A DNA stretch of 64,000 bases from Caldilineaceae bacterium. Its GTDB lineage: Bacteria > Chloroflexota > Anaerolineae > Caldilineales > Caldilineaceae. The position numbers were made by a program, and so were the translations under genes. A model generated the notes under the pieces. It saw only the letters and a program-made list of their open reading frames with translations. It was not told the DNA's origin and made no database searches. Below, piece after piece: positions 41,177 through 48,974 of the stretch. Location of the stretch: NCBI GenBank assembly GCA_026989655.1, contig JALSIX010000114.1, positions 62,001 to 126,000 of the forward strand. The letters are read 5' to 3'. Position 1 is the stretch's first letter; every line of letters begins with the position of its first letter.

Positions 41177-42115
41177 CTACAAGGAGATCGGGCGCACCCG
41201 GAGGGCCTGGGCCCGACGTCGCAGCTCCTCGGAGATGGTGGGGCCGAAGACCGGCGGCGCCACGCTCTCCACCAGGAAGGAGGCCGCGGCCGCCCCGTAC
41301 ACCCCTGCAGTGGCCAGGTCCCCGGTGTGCAGCCAGCCGGCCAGGAACGCGCCGCAGTAGGCGTTCCCCGCGCCGATGGGATGGGCCACGGCCACCGGCA
41401 CCGCAGGGATATGGAGCAGCCGTCCGCTGGCCCGTTCCCCCACCAGGGAGCCCTCCTGCCCCAGCCGGAGGACCACCACCGACGCGCCCAGATCCAGAAA
41501 GCTACGTGCCAGGGCCGGTGGCTCCAGGGGGCCCAGGAGGGAGACGGCCTCCAGCTCGTTGGCCGAGAAGAGATGGACGACCTGGAACAGGGCCTCCAGC
41601 CGCGCCCGGGGAACGGGGCTTTCCGCAGGGCAGAAGGTCTCCACGCTGACCACGCCGCCGGCCTGGCCCAACCAGCCCAGGAAATCCAGGTCGAAGTCGT
41701 GGGGATGGATGCCCAGATGGAAACCCCGGGCCCGACGATAGGAGGGGGGCACCCGCTCCGGGACCAGGGCCAGATGGGTGCGGACAGCCTCTGGCGGGAC
41801 CCGCCACACCTGGGTCCTGCGCTCGTCCTCCTCCAGGAGCTGCCAGGCCCGGGGCGTGGGCTCAGGCCGCACCTGGACCCCTCGGGCGTCCACGCCGCTG
41901 GCCGCGAGCCACGCGTACACCGGGTCGGCCCAGTCGGTGCCCACGCTGGCCACCAACCCCACCCGATCGGACCCGGCCCGCATGCCGAAGACGGTCTGGA
42001 TGCCGCCCCCGCCCAGGACGCCCATATGGGTGGTGCCGTCCGGCAACACGATGTCGTCCACCAGGACGCCGAAGCCGACGACCTCGGGGACACCCTCCGG
42101 TGGCCCTGGGTTCAT
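41177..42115 (-). CDS. PfkB-family sugar/nucleoside kinase homolog lacking the catalytic Asp
   Basis: A 312-residue ribokinase-fold protein with the N-terminal glycine-rich motif (GVLGGGGIQTVFGMRAG, 32-48) and the C-terminal second signature. In that signature, the invariant GAGD catalytic base is replaced by Asn251 (GAGNAYCGAF). The codon is AAC. The loss of this Asp normally abolishes phosphoryl transfer in ribokinase/fructokinase enzymes. It could be a sugar sensor, a regulatory subunit or a kinase with an altered mechanism. Its ATG overlaps the nucleoside hydrolase stop by 4 bp and it is the last gene of the salvage operon. Confidence 0.85.
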   Translation of the reverse strand: MNPGPPEGVPEVVGFGVLVDDIVLPDGTTHMGVLGGGGIQTVFGMRAGSDRVGLVASVGTDWADPVYAWLAASGVDARGVQVRPEPTPRAWQLLEEDERRTQVWRVPPEAVRTHLALVPERVPPSYRRARGFHLGIHPHDFDLDFLGWLGQAGGVVSVETFCPAESPVPRARLEALFQVVHLFSANELEAVSLLGPLEPPALARSFLDLGASVVVLRLGQEGSLVGERASGRLLHIPAVPVAVAHPIGAGNAYCGAFLAGWLHTGDLATAGVYGAAAASFLVESVAPPVFGPTISEELRRRAQALRVRPISL

Positions 42116-43062
42116 GGGGCTGGAGCGCTCCCGGCCAGCCGCTCCCAGTAGAGGGCCAGCACGCCATCCACCTCCACGTCCACACACACATGGACCGGCC
42201 GGCAGTCCGGCCAGCGCCCCTGGGGATCCACCACCGTCTGCCCCCGACAGCGTCCCTCCGTCTCCACCCAGACCCCGACCTCCTCTGTGCGGAACAGTTC
42301 CGGGGCCAGCAGATAGGCGATGGCCGAGGGATCGTGGGTGTGGATGTCCCCGTCCATGCCGTACTGGCGGCGGTGGAAGGCCTGGTAGCAGGGCAGGATC
42401 CGGCGGAGCTGGTCGGTGGCGGGATTCCCCACCTGCCCCAGGCGCTCCAGGTAGTCCCGGGTCATCACCACCCGGGTGGTCACATCCAACCCCACCATGA
42501 CCAGGGGCCAGTCTGCGGCGAACACGAGCCGAGCGGCGTGGGGGTCGTTGATGATATTGGCCTCGGCCACGGGGGTCACGTTGCCGGGCACCCGGGCCGC
42601 GCCGCCCATGACGACCACCTGGGCCACCCATTCGGGGAGCCGGGGCTCCAGGTGGAGGGCCAGGGCCAGGTTGGTCAGGGGGCCGATGGCGACCAGGGTG
42701 ATCTCGCCTGGATGGGCGGCCACCGTCTCCACGATGAAACGGGCCCCGGGCATGGCCAGCGGTCGCCCCCGCGGTGGAGGCGGATCCGTGTTGCCAAAGC
42801 CGTCCTGGCCGTGGACGAAGGTGCCCAAGGGCCCCCTGGGGACCACCAGAGGCGCGTCCGCGCCGGGGGCCACCGGGATGGCGTCGTGGCCCTCCAGCTC
42901 CACCAGGCGCAGGGCGTTCTGGGTCACGGTGGCCACCTCCGCGTTGCCGAAGACGGTGGTCAGGCCCACCACCTCCAGCTCGGGTGAACGCAGGGCAAAG
43001 AGGATGGCCATGGCGTCGTCCACGCCGGGATCGGTGTCGATGAGAATACGACGGGAGCCCAT
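42112..43062 (-). CDS. Inosine-uridine preferring nucleoside hydrolase family protein
   Basis: A 316-residue enzyme that splits the N-glycosidic bond of (deoxy)ribonucleosides to base and ribose. The calcium-binding DTDPGVDDAMAI motif sits at 9-20, TTVFGN and VVMGGA follow, and the late HTHDPSAIAYL motif supplies the catalytic His and last Asp. Length is typical. GGGAGAG precedes ATG 43062. The flanking kinase-family genes and nucleoside-type permeases form one salvage operon. Which nucleoside is used cannot be read. Confidence 0.93.
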   Translation of the reverse strand: MGSRRILIDTDPGVDDAMAILFALRSPELEVVGLTTVFGNAEVATVTQNALRLVELEGHDAIPVAPGADAPLVVPRGPLGTFVHGQDGFGNTDPPPPRGRPLAMPGARFIVETVAAHPGEITLVAIGPLTNLALALHLEPRLPEWVAQVVVMGGAARVPGNVTPVAEANIINDPHAARLVFAADWPLVMVGLDVTTRVVMTRDYLERLGQVGNPATDQLRRILPCYQAFHRRQYGMDGDIHTHDPSAIAYLLAPELFRTEEVGVWVETEGRCRGQTVVDPQGRWPDCRPVHVCVDVEVDGVLALYWERLAGSAPAP

Positions 43063-43105
43063 GGGATGCTCTCCCGAGACAGGTGGATGGAGTATGGAGA
43101 CCGAT

Positions 43106-44053
43106 TCAGAACGGCAGCGGCACGTGGAAACGGGCCAACACAGCCCGGATCTCGGCCGCGGTGGGCACCTGGCGGCCGGAGCCCAGCTTCTGCACCTTGG
43201 CCGCGCCGGCCGCGTTGGCGAACGCCAGGATGGCAGCCGGCTCCCATCCTTGGAGATACCCGTGGACAAAGGCCGCGGCAAAGGTGTCCCCCGCCGCGGT
43301 GGGGTCCCGGACCGGGACCGGAAAGCCTGGGTGCTCCAGGGTCTCGTCCCCCGTGAAGAGGACAGCGCCCTGGGCGCCCCGCTTCACACACACCCAGCCG
43401 GGTCCCTGGGAGCGGAGGGCCGCGGCCGCCTCCAGCCGAGTGTCCCCGTCCGCGAAGGCCCCCACCTCCTCCTGGGTCAGGATCAGGACCTGGCAGGAAC
43501 GGAGCAGGGTCTCCCGCTCGGACCGGTCCACCCGGGCCAGGTCTGGCCCGGGATCGAAGAAAACCGGGGCCCGGAGTTCGGGCTGGGCCAACAGGGCCAG
43601 CGCGGCCTGGGTCAGGCGACGTTCGCTGAGGACAAAGCCGGAGACGAACAGGGCATCCGCGCCGGCGACCTCGGCCCGCCAGTGGGCCGGCAGGTCCAGC
43701 TCCGGGCCGGTGCCGAAGGTGCCCAGGTAGACATGGCGGGCCTGGGGGTCCACCAGCACGATGACCGCGGTGGTGGACCCCTCCGCCTGGACCACCATGG
43801 TGTCCACCCGGATCCCTTCCTGGGCCAAGATCTCCAGGACCGGGGGGCCGAAGAGGTCGTCGCCCACGCAGCCCAGGGCCACCATCTGCATGCCCAGGCG
43901 GGCCCCTGCGATGAGGAAATTGCCCGCGCCGCCGGGCTCCAGCCGAAGGGGGGCCAGGAGGGCCTGGTGGGCATCGGGCTCCACGGGCAGGCGCTGGATG
44001 GGGGCCACCAGATCGGCGACCACGTCCCCGAGGGAGACAACGGTGTGGGCCAT
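43106..44053 (-). CDS. PfkB-family carbohydrate/nucleoside kinase
   Basis: A 315-residue ribokinase-fold kinase with an intact catalytic site: the sugar-binding LEPGGAGNFLIAGARLG stretch near 38-54 and DPTAAGDTFAAAF with the base Asp256. The anion hole is written AAGD and not GAGD, which is tolerated in the family. It probably phosphorylates ribose released by the nucleoside hydrolase downstream, or a nucleoside. ATG 44053 was chosen; an upstream ATG would add 31 Arg/Pro-rich residues with no homology. Its paralog two genes on lacks the catalytic Asp. Confidence 0.9.
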   Translation of the reverse strand: MAHTVVSLGDVVADLVAPIQRLPVEPDAHQALLAPLRLEPGGAGNFLIAGARLGMQMVALGCVGDDLFGPPVLEILAQEGIRVDTMVVQAEGSTTAVIVLVDPQARHVYLGTFGTGPELDLPAHWRAEVAGADALFVSGFVLSERRLTQAALALLAQPELRAPVFFDPGPDLARVDRSERETLLRSCQVLILTQEEVGAFADGDTRLEAAAALRSQGPGWVCVKRGAQGAVLFTGDETLEHPGFPVPVRDPTAAGDTFAAAFVHGYLQGWEPAAILAFANAAGAAKVQKLGSGRQVPTAAEIRAVLARFHVPLPF

Positions 44054-44165
44054 GGTGTTCCGGCGGGTGCTGCGGTGGAATGGGACGGAGCGCTGCGCCG
44101 CTGGACGTGTCACCGCCTCGGGGCTCTCCGGTGGGCGGAGGGGCACGGGGCGAGCGGGCTTGCGG

Positions 44166-45098
44166 TCATTCTCCTCGCTCGTAGGGCTTGGCCAGGGCCG
44201 CGGGCTGGTGGATCTGGCGGGCGGTCAGGGCCAGGACCAGGATGGTGAGCAGGTAGGGCAACATCACCGCGAGGTCCGACGGGATGGGGATGTCCAGCAC
44301 CTGGACCCAGAGCTGGAGGGCGTTGACCATGCTGAAGAGGAGCGCGCCGGCCAGCACCCCCACGGCCCGCCAGCTTCCGAAGTAGACCAGGGCCACCGCG
44401 ATGAAGCCCAGGCCGTTGGTCATGTTCTCCTGGAAGACGTTGAGCAGCCCAATGCTCAGAGAGGCCCCGGCCACACCGGCCAGCGCCCCGCCGACCATCA
44501 GGGTGAGGTAGCGGATCCCGTCCACGCTGACGCCCAGGGAGTCCGCGGCCTCTGGATTGTGGCCCACGGCCCGGACCTTCAGGCCGAAGGTGGTCTTGTT
44601 GATGGTGAACCAGGTCAGGGGCACCATCAGGTAGGCCAGGTAGACCAGGACGTTGTGGTCGAAGAAGATGGGCCCCACCACCGGCAGGTCGCTGAGGCCG
44701 GGGATGTGCAGGCGGGGGAAGCCGCTCACCCCCTCCACCGAGCCGATGAGGGTCTTGAAGAGCAGGCTGCTCAGGCCCAGGCCGAAGAGGTAGAGGCCTA
44801 TGCCGCTGATCCCCTGCTCGGCCTGCATGGTCACGCTGACCACGGCCATGAGCAGCCCCATGAGGATCCCCACCCCCAGGGCCGCCAGGACGCCCCACCA
44901 CAGAGGGTGGCCCCGAAAGACCACGTAGAAGCCGGTGAACGCGCCCATGAGCATGATCCCGTCCACGCCCAGGTTGAGCACCCCGGAACGCTGGACGAAG
45001 GTCTCGCCCAGGGATGCGAAGAGGTACGGGGTGGCCAGACGCACCCCGCTGTGCAGGATGCCCACGATGGTGGCCAGGGAGAAGAGCTGTTCCAGCAT
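44166..45098 (-). CDS. Nucleoside/simple-sugar ABC transporter permease (NupQ/YufQ-like)
   Basis: A 310-residue permease with about eight to nine hydrophobic spans and the family signatures GETFVQRSGVLNLGVDGIML (19-38) and TTFGLKVRAVGHNPEAA. These are typical of the BPD_transp_2 permeases in nucleoside (Bmp-linked) importers. It pairs with the larger permease directly upstream (10-bp gap). The matching binding protein and ATPase are absent from the operon. The start at ATG 45098 removes an Arg/Pro-rich false extension. Confidence 0.92.
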   Translation of the reverse strand: MLEQLFSLATIVGILHSGVRLATPYLFASLGETFVQRSGVLNLGVDGIMLMGAFTGFYVVFRGHPLWWGVLAALGVGILMGLLMAVVSVTMQAEQGISGIGLYLFGLGLSSLLFKTLIGSVEGVSGFPRLHIPGLSDLPVVGPIFFDHNVLVYLAYLMVPLTWFTINKTTFGLKVRAVGHNPEAADSLGVSVDGIRYLTLMVGGALAGVAGASLSIGLLNVFQENMTNGLGFIAVALVYFGSWRAVGVLAGALLFSMVNALQLWVQVLDIPIPSDLAVMLPYLLTILVLALTARQIHQPAALAKPYERGE

Positions 45099-45108
45099 GG
45101 CCGGTGTC

Positions 45109-46254
45109 TCACTCCTGGGGCAACACGGTGACCGAGGGCGAGGCCGCGGAGCGGGGGGGTGCCTCCGGCGTGGGCTCCGGGGTGCCACCGCCCACCCGGC
45201 GACGGGTCCGGCGGCGGACGTAGAGCTCGCTGGCCACCACGAAGAGCACCACCAGGCCCTGCAGGGAGACGATCAGGGAGCTGGGCACCTGGACCGCCCG
45301 CTGCATCTTGTCCGCGCCCACCAACAGGGCGCCGAAGAGGACCGACGCGGGCACGGTGCCCAGGGGATGGAGCTTGCCGAAGAGCGCGGCCACGATGCCG
45401 CTGAAGCCATAGCCGCCGCTGATGCCCTCCATCATCCGATGGTGGACCCCGGTCACCTCCACCGCGCCGGCCAGGCCCGAGAGCGCGCCGGAGAGGGCCA
45501 GGGCCAACACCGCGTAGCGGGGAACCGGGATCCCGGCGTAGCGGGACGCGGAGGGGTTCAGCCCCACCGCCCGAATCCGGTAGCCGATGGTGGTCCGCCA
45601 CAGGAGGACATAGACCACCCCCGCCAGCACCAGGGCCAGGATCGCGCCGCTGTGGAAGAGGGTCCGGGGGACCAGACGAGCCAGCCAGACGGTCTGGGGG
45701 AGGGCCGCGCTCTGGGGGATGTTGGTGCCGGCCGCGATCTGCTCCGGGTCCAACATGGGGCCTCGGAGGAGGAAGTTCATGATCTGGAGGGCGATCTGGT
45801 TGAGCATCACCGTGCTCAGGATCTCGTTCACGCCCATCCGGGCCTTGAGCCAACCCGCGATGCCGCCCCAGAACATGCCCGTCAGCGCGCCGATGAGCAG
45901 GGTGGCCGGGAGCAGCAGCCAGCGGGGCCAGGTGGGGAAGGCCAGGGCAAAGGCGGTGGCCGCCAGGGCACCGACGATGATCTGCCCCTCGCCGCCGATG
46001 TTGATGACGCCGCCCCGGAACGCGATGCAGATGCCCAGGCCCACCAGCAGCAGGGGGGTGGCCTTGGTCAAGGTCTGGGTGATGCCGCTGGTGTTGCCCA
46101 ACGCGCCCTTGACCATGGCCCCGTAGGCCATCAGGGGGCTCACCCCCAGCCCCAGGAGGAAGCCCGCCCCCACCAGAAGGGCCAGGGCCACGGCGGCCAC
46201 GGGAAGCAGGAGGTCGATCAGCTGGGCCAAGGGCAGGGAGGGCCGGCGGATCAT
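45109..46254 (-). CDS. Nucleoside/simple-sugar ABC transporter permease (NupP/YufP-like)
   Basis: A 381-residue permease with ten or so hydrophobic segments and the signatures IAFRGGVINIGGEGQIIVGA and RMGVNEILSTVMLNQIA of the larger BPD_transp_2 nucleoside permease. The last about 35 residues are a Pro/Arg-rich tail. It leads the salvage operon, with the promoter at 46312-46340. Usually a Bmp-type lipoprotein and a duplicated ATPase precede it; here the upstream neighbour is a glycosyltransferase, so those parts must be elsewhere. Confidence 0.93.
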   Translation of the reverse strand: MIRRPSLPLAQLIDLLLPVAAVALALLVGAGFLLGLGVSPLMAYGAMVKGALGNTSGITQTLTKATPLLLVGLGICIAFRGGVINIGGEGQIIVGALAATAFALAFPTWPRWLLLPATLLIGALTGMFWGGIAGWLKARMGVNEILSTVMLNQIALQIMNFLLRGPMLDPEQIAAGTNIPQSAALPQTVWLARLVPRTLFHSGAILALVLAGVVYVLLWRTTIGYRIRAVGLNPSASRYAGIPVPRYAVLALALSGALSGLAGAVEVTGVHHRMMEGISGGYGFSGIVAALFGKLHPLGTVPASVLFGALLVGADKMQRAVQVPSSLIVSLQGLVVLFVVASELYVRRRTRRRVGGGTPEPTPEAPPRSAASPSVTVLPQE

Positions 46255-46311
46255 GGGCGTCTGGGACCTGCGGACGGCGCTCGATCGGCGGAGGGACGGA
46301 ACACACCCCCA

Positions 46312-46340
46312 AGTATACCGGGGAGTGGGCTTCCACGCAA
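46312..46340 (-). promoter_or_regulatory. Promoter of the nucleoside salvage operon
   Basis: On the minus strand TATACT (plus 46312-46317) lies 17 bp after TTGCGT (46335-46340). The -10 is strong and the -35 weak. It sits in the 91-bp gap between the glycosyltransferase stop and the first permease. Confidence 0.6.
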
Positions 46341-46345
46341 GAGGG

Positions 46346-47356
46346 CTACGGCGGGCCCTCGGGCGGGAGGGCGGTCTGGCCCTGGGGCTGGGGCCCGGCC
46401 TCCAGCTCCTGCTTGCGCTGCCGGTAGAGGATCTCCTCCACCAACATGCGCTGGGTGGACGAGATGTCGGCCAACACGCCGAAGATGAAGATGAGGAAGC
46501 CCACGGTGAGGAGGGTGCCGCCGATGGTCACCGACTGGACGAAGCGGTCGGCGCCGCCCGGCAGCCCCAGGAAACGGGCCTGGGCATACACGAAGAGAAA
46601 GCGGAGGATGAGCAGGAGGCCGACCAGGAGAAAGGGCACGGCCAGGATGGAGAAGGTGCGCAGGGGCTCGTAGAACGCGTAGAGGCGCAGGATGGCCGCC
46701 GCGGCGTGCTTGAGATAGGTCCACGTGCTGGGGATGAGCCGGGAGCCCCGGGTAGGGGGGTTCACCTGCACCGGCACGTGGGCCACCCTCAACCCCTTCT
46801 TGCCGGCCTGGATGATGGTCTCCAGGGTGTAGGTGTAGCGGGTGAGGACCACCAGGCGGAGCGCGGCCTCCCGGGAGAAGGCGCGAAAGCCACTGGTGGC
46901 ATCCGGGACATCGGTGCCCGAGGCCAGGCGGACCACCCAGCTTCCCCATCGCTGGAGGAAGCGCTTGCCGGGGGAAAAGTGGTCGATGGTGTCGGTCTGG
47001 CGATTGCCGACCACCATCTCGGCCCATCCTTCCTGGATGGGCCGGATCAGGTCCGGGATGTAGCGGCCGGGATACTGGTGATCGCCGTCCGTGTTGACGA
47101 TGATGTCCGCGCCGGCCCGCAGGCAGTAGTCCAGCCCGGTCTGGAAGGCCACGGCCAGCCCCCGGTTGTGGGGCAGCCGGACCACATGGGGTACCCCCAG
47201 ACGGGCAGCCACGTCTCCGGTCCCGTCGGTGCTGCCATCGTCGACGACCACCACCTCGATCCGTTCGATGCCGGGCAGGGCCTGGGGCAGGTCCGCGAGG
47301 ACCTGGGGCAGGGTCTCCGCTTCGTTGTAGCAGGGGATCTGGATGAACAGGCGCAT
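46346..47356 (-). CDS. Family 2 glycosyltransferase, membrane-anchored (DPM/polyprenol-phosphate type)
   Basis: A 336-residue GT-A enzyme: the N-terminal IPCYNEAETLP (7-17), VVVVDDGSTDGTGD with the nucleotide-sugar Asp pair, NHRGL-like PHNRGLAVAF, and the NTDGDHQYPG metal motif. The ATSGFRAFSREAALR acceptor region is present too. Two membrane spans near 235-260 and 280-305 anchor it, as in dolichol/undecaprenyl-phosphate sugar transferases. It probably transfers a sugar to a polyprenyl carrier for envelope glycan or protein glycosylation. Single gene with its own promoter at 47399-47428. Confidence 0.92.
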   Translation of the reverse strand: MRLFIQIPCYNEAETLPQVLADLPQALPGIERIEVVVVDDGSTDGTGDVAARLGVPHVVRLPHNRGLAVAFQTGLDYCLRAGADIIVNTDGDHQYPGRYIPDLIRPIQEGWAEMVVGNRQTDTIDHFSPGKRFLQRWGSWVVRLASGTDVPDATSGFRAFSREAALRLVVLTRYTYTLETIIQAGKKGLRVAHVPVQVNPPTRGSRLIPSTWTYLKHAAAAILRLYAFYEPLRTFSILAVPFLLVGLLLILRFLFVYAQARFLGLPGGADRFVQSVTIGGTLLTVGFLIFIFGVLADISSTQRMLVEEILYRQRKQELEAGPQPQGQTALPPEGPP

Positions 47357-47398
47357 GGTCCCGGGCCCCGGTTCCGGTGGGTTCGGCCGTCGGCCCCC

Positions 47399-47428
47399 AT
47401 TCTAGCCCCGATCCAGGAGGCTCGCCAA
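47399..47428 (-). promoter_or_regulatory. Promoter of the glycosyltransferase gene
   Basis: On the minus strand TTGGCG (plus 47423-47428) and TAGAAT (47399-47404) are separated by 18 bp. The -10 has five of six consensus bases. It lies about 45 bp ahead of the ATG at 47356. Confidence 0.6.
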
Positions 47429-47516
47429 AAAACGGCGGAAACCCGGACCACCGCATCATCTGGGACACGGCCGAGCCCGAACCATTGGGAACCATACCCT
47501 GCCCCAGAAATCGTGG

Positions 47517-47564
47517 TTGACAAACCCCAGAGGAGTGCATATACTGGAGCTGAAATCGATTTCA
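47517..47564 (+). promoter_or_regulatory. Strong promoter with overlapping cre-like operator for the LacI-family gene
   Basis: TTGACA (47517-47522), a 17-bp spacer and TATACT (47540-47545) form a near-perfect promoter. TGAAATCGATTTCA at 47551-47564 is a 14-bp perfect palindrome with a central CG, sits at the expected start of transcription and fits the LacI/CcpA-type cre consensus TGWAANCGNTNWCA at every position. A further half-like GTCGATTTCC follows. Autorepression by the LacI-type protein encoded 186 bp downstream is the simplest reading. The remaining leader to 47750 shows nothing else. Confidence 0.85.
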
Positions 47565-47750
47565 GTCGATTTCCGCTCCAGCCTGTTTCCCCCGAACGGA
47601 GCCGTCGTCGAACCCGGCTCTCGAAGCCAGATCAGAACCCGGTCCGGTCTCGGAAGGTGGAGGGAACGGCCGTCTCCGTCCTTCCTCTCCCTGTCGGGCG
47701 CTGGCTGGGCCCTCAAGACCCCTCTTTTCCGCGGAGAACGGAGCTGAAGC

Positions 47751-48803
47751 GTGGGGCGTGTGCGTATCGTGGACGTGGCTCGACGGGCAGGTGTCTCCAG
47801 TGCCACGGTGTCCCGGGTGTTGGCCAACAAGCCCTATGTCCGGCCGGAGCTCCGACAGCGGGTGCTGGCCGCGGCCCAGGAACTGGGCTATCGGCCCAGC
47901 CGGGTGGCCCGTACCCTGCGCACCCAGCGGGCCCGGATCATCGGCCTGCTGATCTCGGACATCGAGAATCCCTTCTTCACCTCCCTGGTACGGGCCGTGG
48001 AGGATGTGGCCTATGCCCACGACTACGCGGTCTTCCTGTGCAACACCGACGAGAACCCGGAGAAGGAGCAGCTCTACCTGGACCTGATGGTGGCCGAGCG
48101 GGTGACCGGGGTGCTCATCTCGCCCACCCGAGAGCAGGGAGTGGACTGCCAGGGGCTCCAACAGGCCCAGATCCCCCTGGTGGCCGTGGACCGCCGGCTC
48201 CGGGATCGGCGGGTGGACACGGTGGTGGTGGACAACGTGGGCGGTGCCCGACGGCTGGTGGAACACCTGTTGGACGACGGCTATCGGGAGATCGGTGCCA
48301 TCCTGCCGCCGCCCACCATCACCAGTGGCCGGGAACGCTACCAGGGTCTCTGGGAGGCCCTGCACCACCGGGGATTGGAGCCCCGGTCGGCCTGGATACG
48401 CACGGGGCCGCCGGTCCAGGCCGAGGGCTACCGGCTGGCCCGGGAGATCCTGGGGCGGCATCCCCGGCCCCAGGCCCTCTTCGTGGGCAACAACCTGCTC
48501 ACCATGGGCGCCCTGCGGGCCATCCGGGATCTGGGGCTATCCATTCCCGGGGACGTGGCCCTGGTGGCCTTCGACGACATGGACTGGATGGCCCTGGTGA
48601 ATCCGGGCCTGACCGTGATGGCCCAGCCCACCTACGAGCTGGGGCGTGCGGCCGCGGAGCTGCTGCTGAGACGGCTGGAGGACCCGGACCGGCCGGTGGA
48701 GGAGGTGCTCCTCACCCCGGAGCTGCGGATCCGCCAGTCCTGCGCTCCCCACCTGGGAGCGGGCCGTCCCCGAGGCGAGGTCAGGGCCTCGGGGCAGGGG
48801 TGA
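47751..48803 (+). CDS. LacI-family transcriptional regulator
   Basis: A 350-residue repressor. The N-terminal LacI HTH IVDVARRAGVSSATVSRVLANK (residues 6-27, shown in parts: VDVARRAGVS, ATVSRVL) is followed by the hinge helix region RPSRVARTLRTQ and a periplasmic-binding-protein-like effector domain ending with LFVGNNLLTMGALRAI and IPGDVALVAFDDMDW. It starts at GTG 47751, with GGAG 9 bases upstream. It is directly followed by a sugar ABC importer and two sugar kinases, so its effector is probably the imported sugar or its phosphate. The palindrome at 47551-47564 is its likely operator. Confidence 0.95.
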   Translation: MGRVRIVDVARRAGVSSATVSRVLANKPYVRPELRQRVLAAAQELGYRPSRVARTLRTQRARIIGLLISDIENPFFTSLVRAVEDVAYAHDYAVFLCNTDENPEKEQLYLDLMVAERVTGVLISPTREQGVDCQGLQQAQIPLVAVDRRLRDRRVDTVVVDNVGGARRLVEHLLDDGYREIGAILPPPTITSGRERYQGLWEALHHRGLEPRSAWIRTGPPVQAEGYRLAREILGRHPRPQALFVGNNLLTMGALRAIRDLGLSIPGDVALVAFDDMDWMALVNPGLTVMAQPTYELGRAAAELLLRRLEDPDRPVEEVLLTPELRIRQSCAPHLGAGRPRGEVRASGQG

Positions 48804-48841
48804 GTGGCCCGGTCGGCCCCCCGATCGCCCTCCCGGATCTC

Positions 48842-48853
48842 GAGACCGGTCTC
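48842..48853. other. 12-bp perfect palindrome between LacI-type gene and ABC binding protein
   Basis: GAGACCGGTCTC lies in the 171-bp gap ahead of the solute-binding protein gene. It does not resemble the cre-like site, so it may be a site for another protein or chance in GC-rich DNA. No clear promoter boxes were found in this gap. Confidence 0.4.
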
Positions 48854-48974
48854 CGGGGCCCCCGGATGGGCCGGAGTCCTTAATGTCTGCCCAGAACCCG
48901 GGCGGCGGGGCCTGTTCCGTCGCCCTCGTCCGCTGTCCCGACTCCATCCATAGCAGCGTTCAAGGAGGCAGCCC

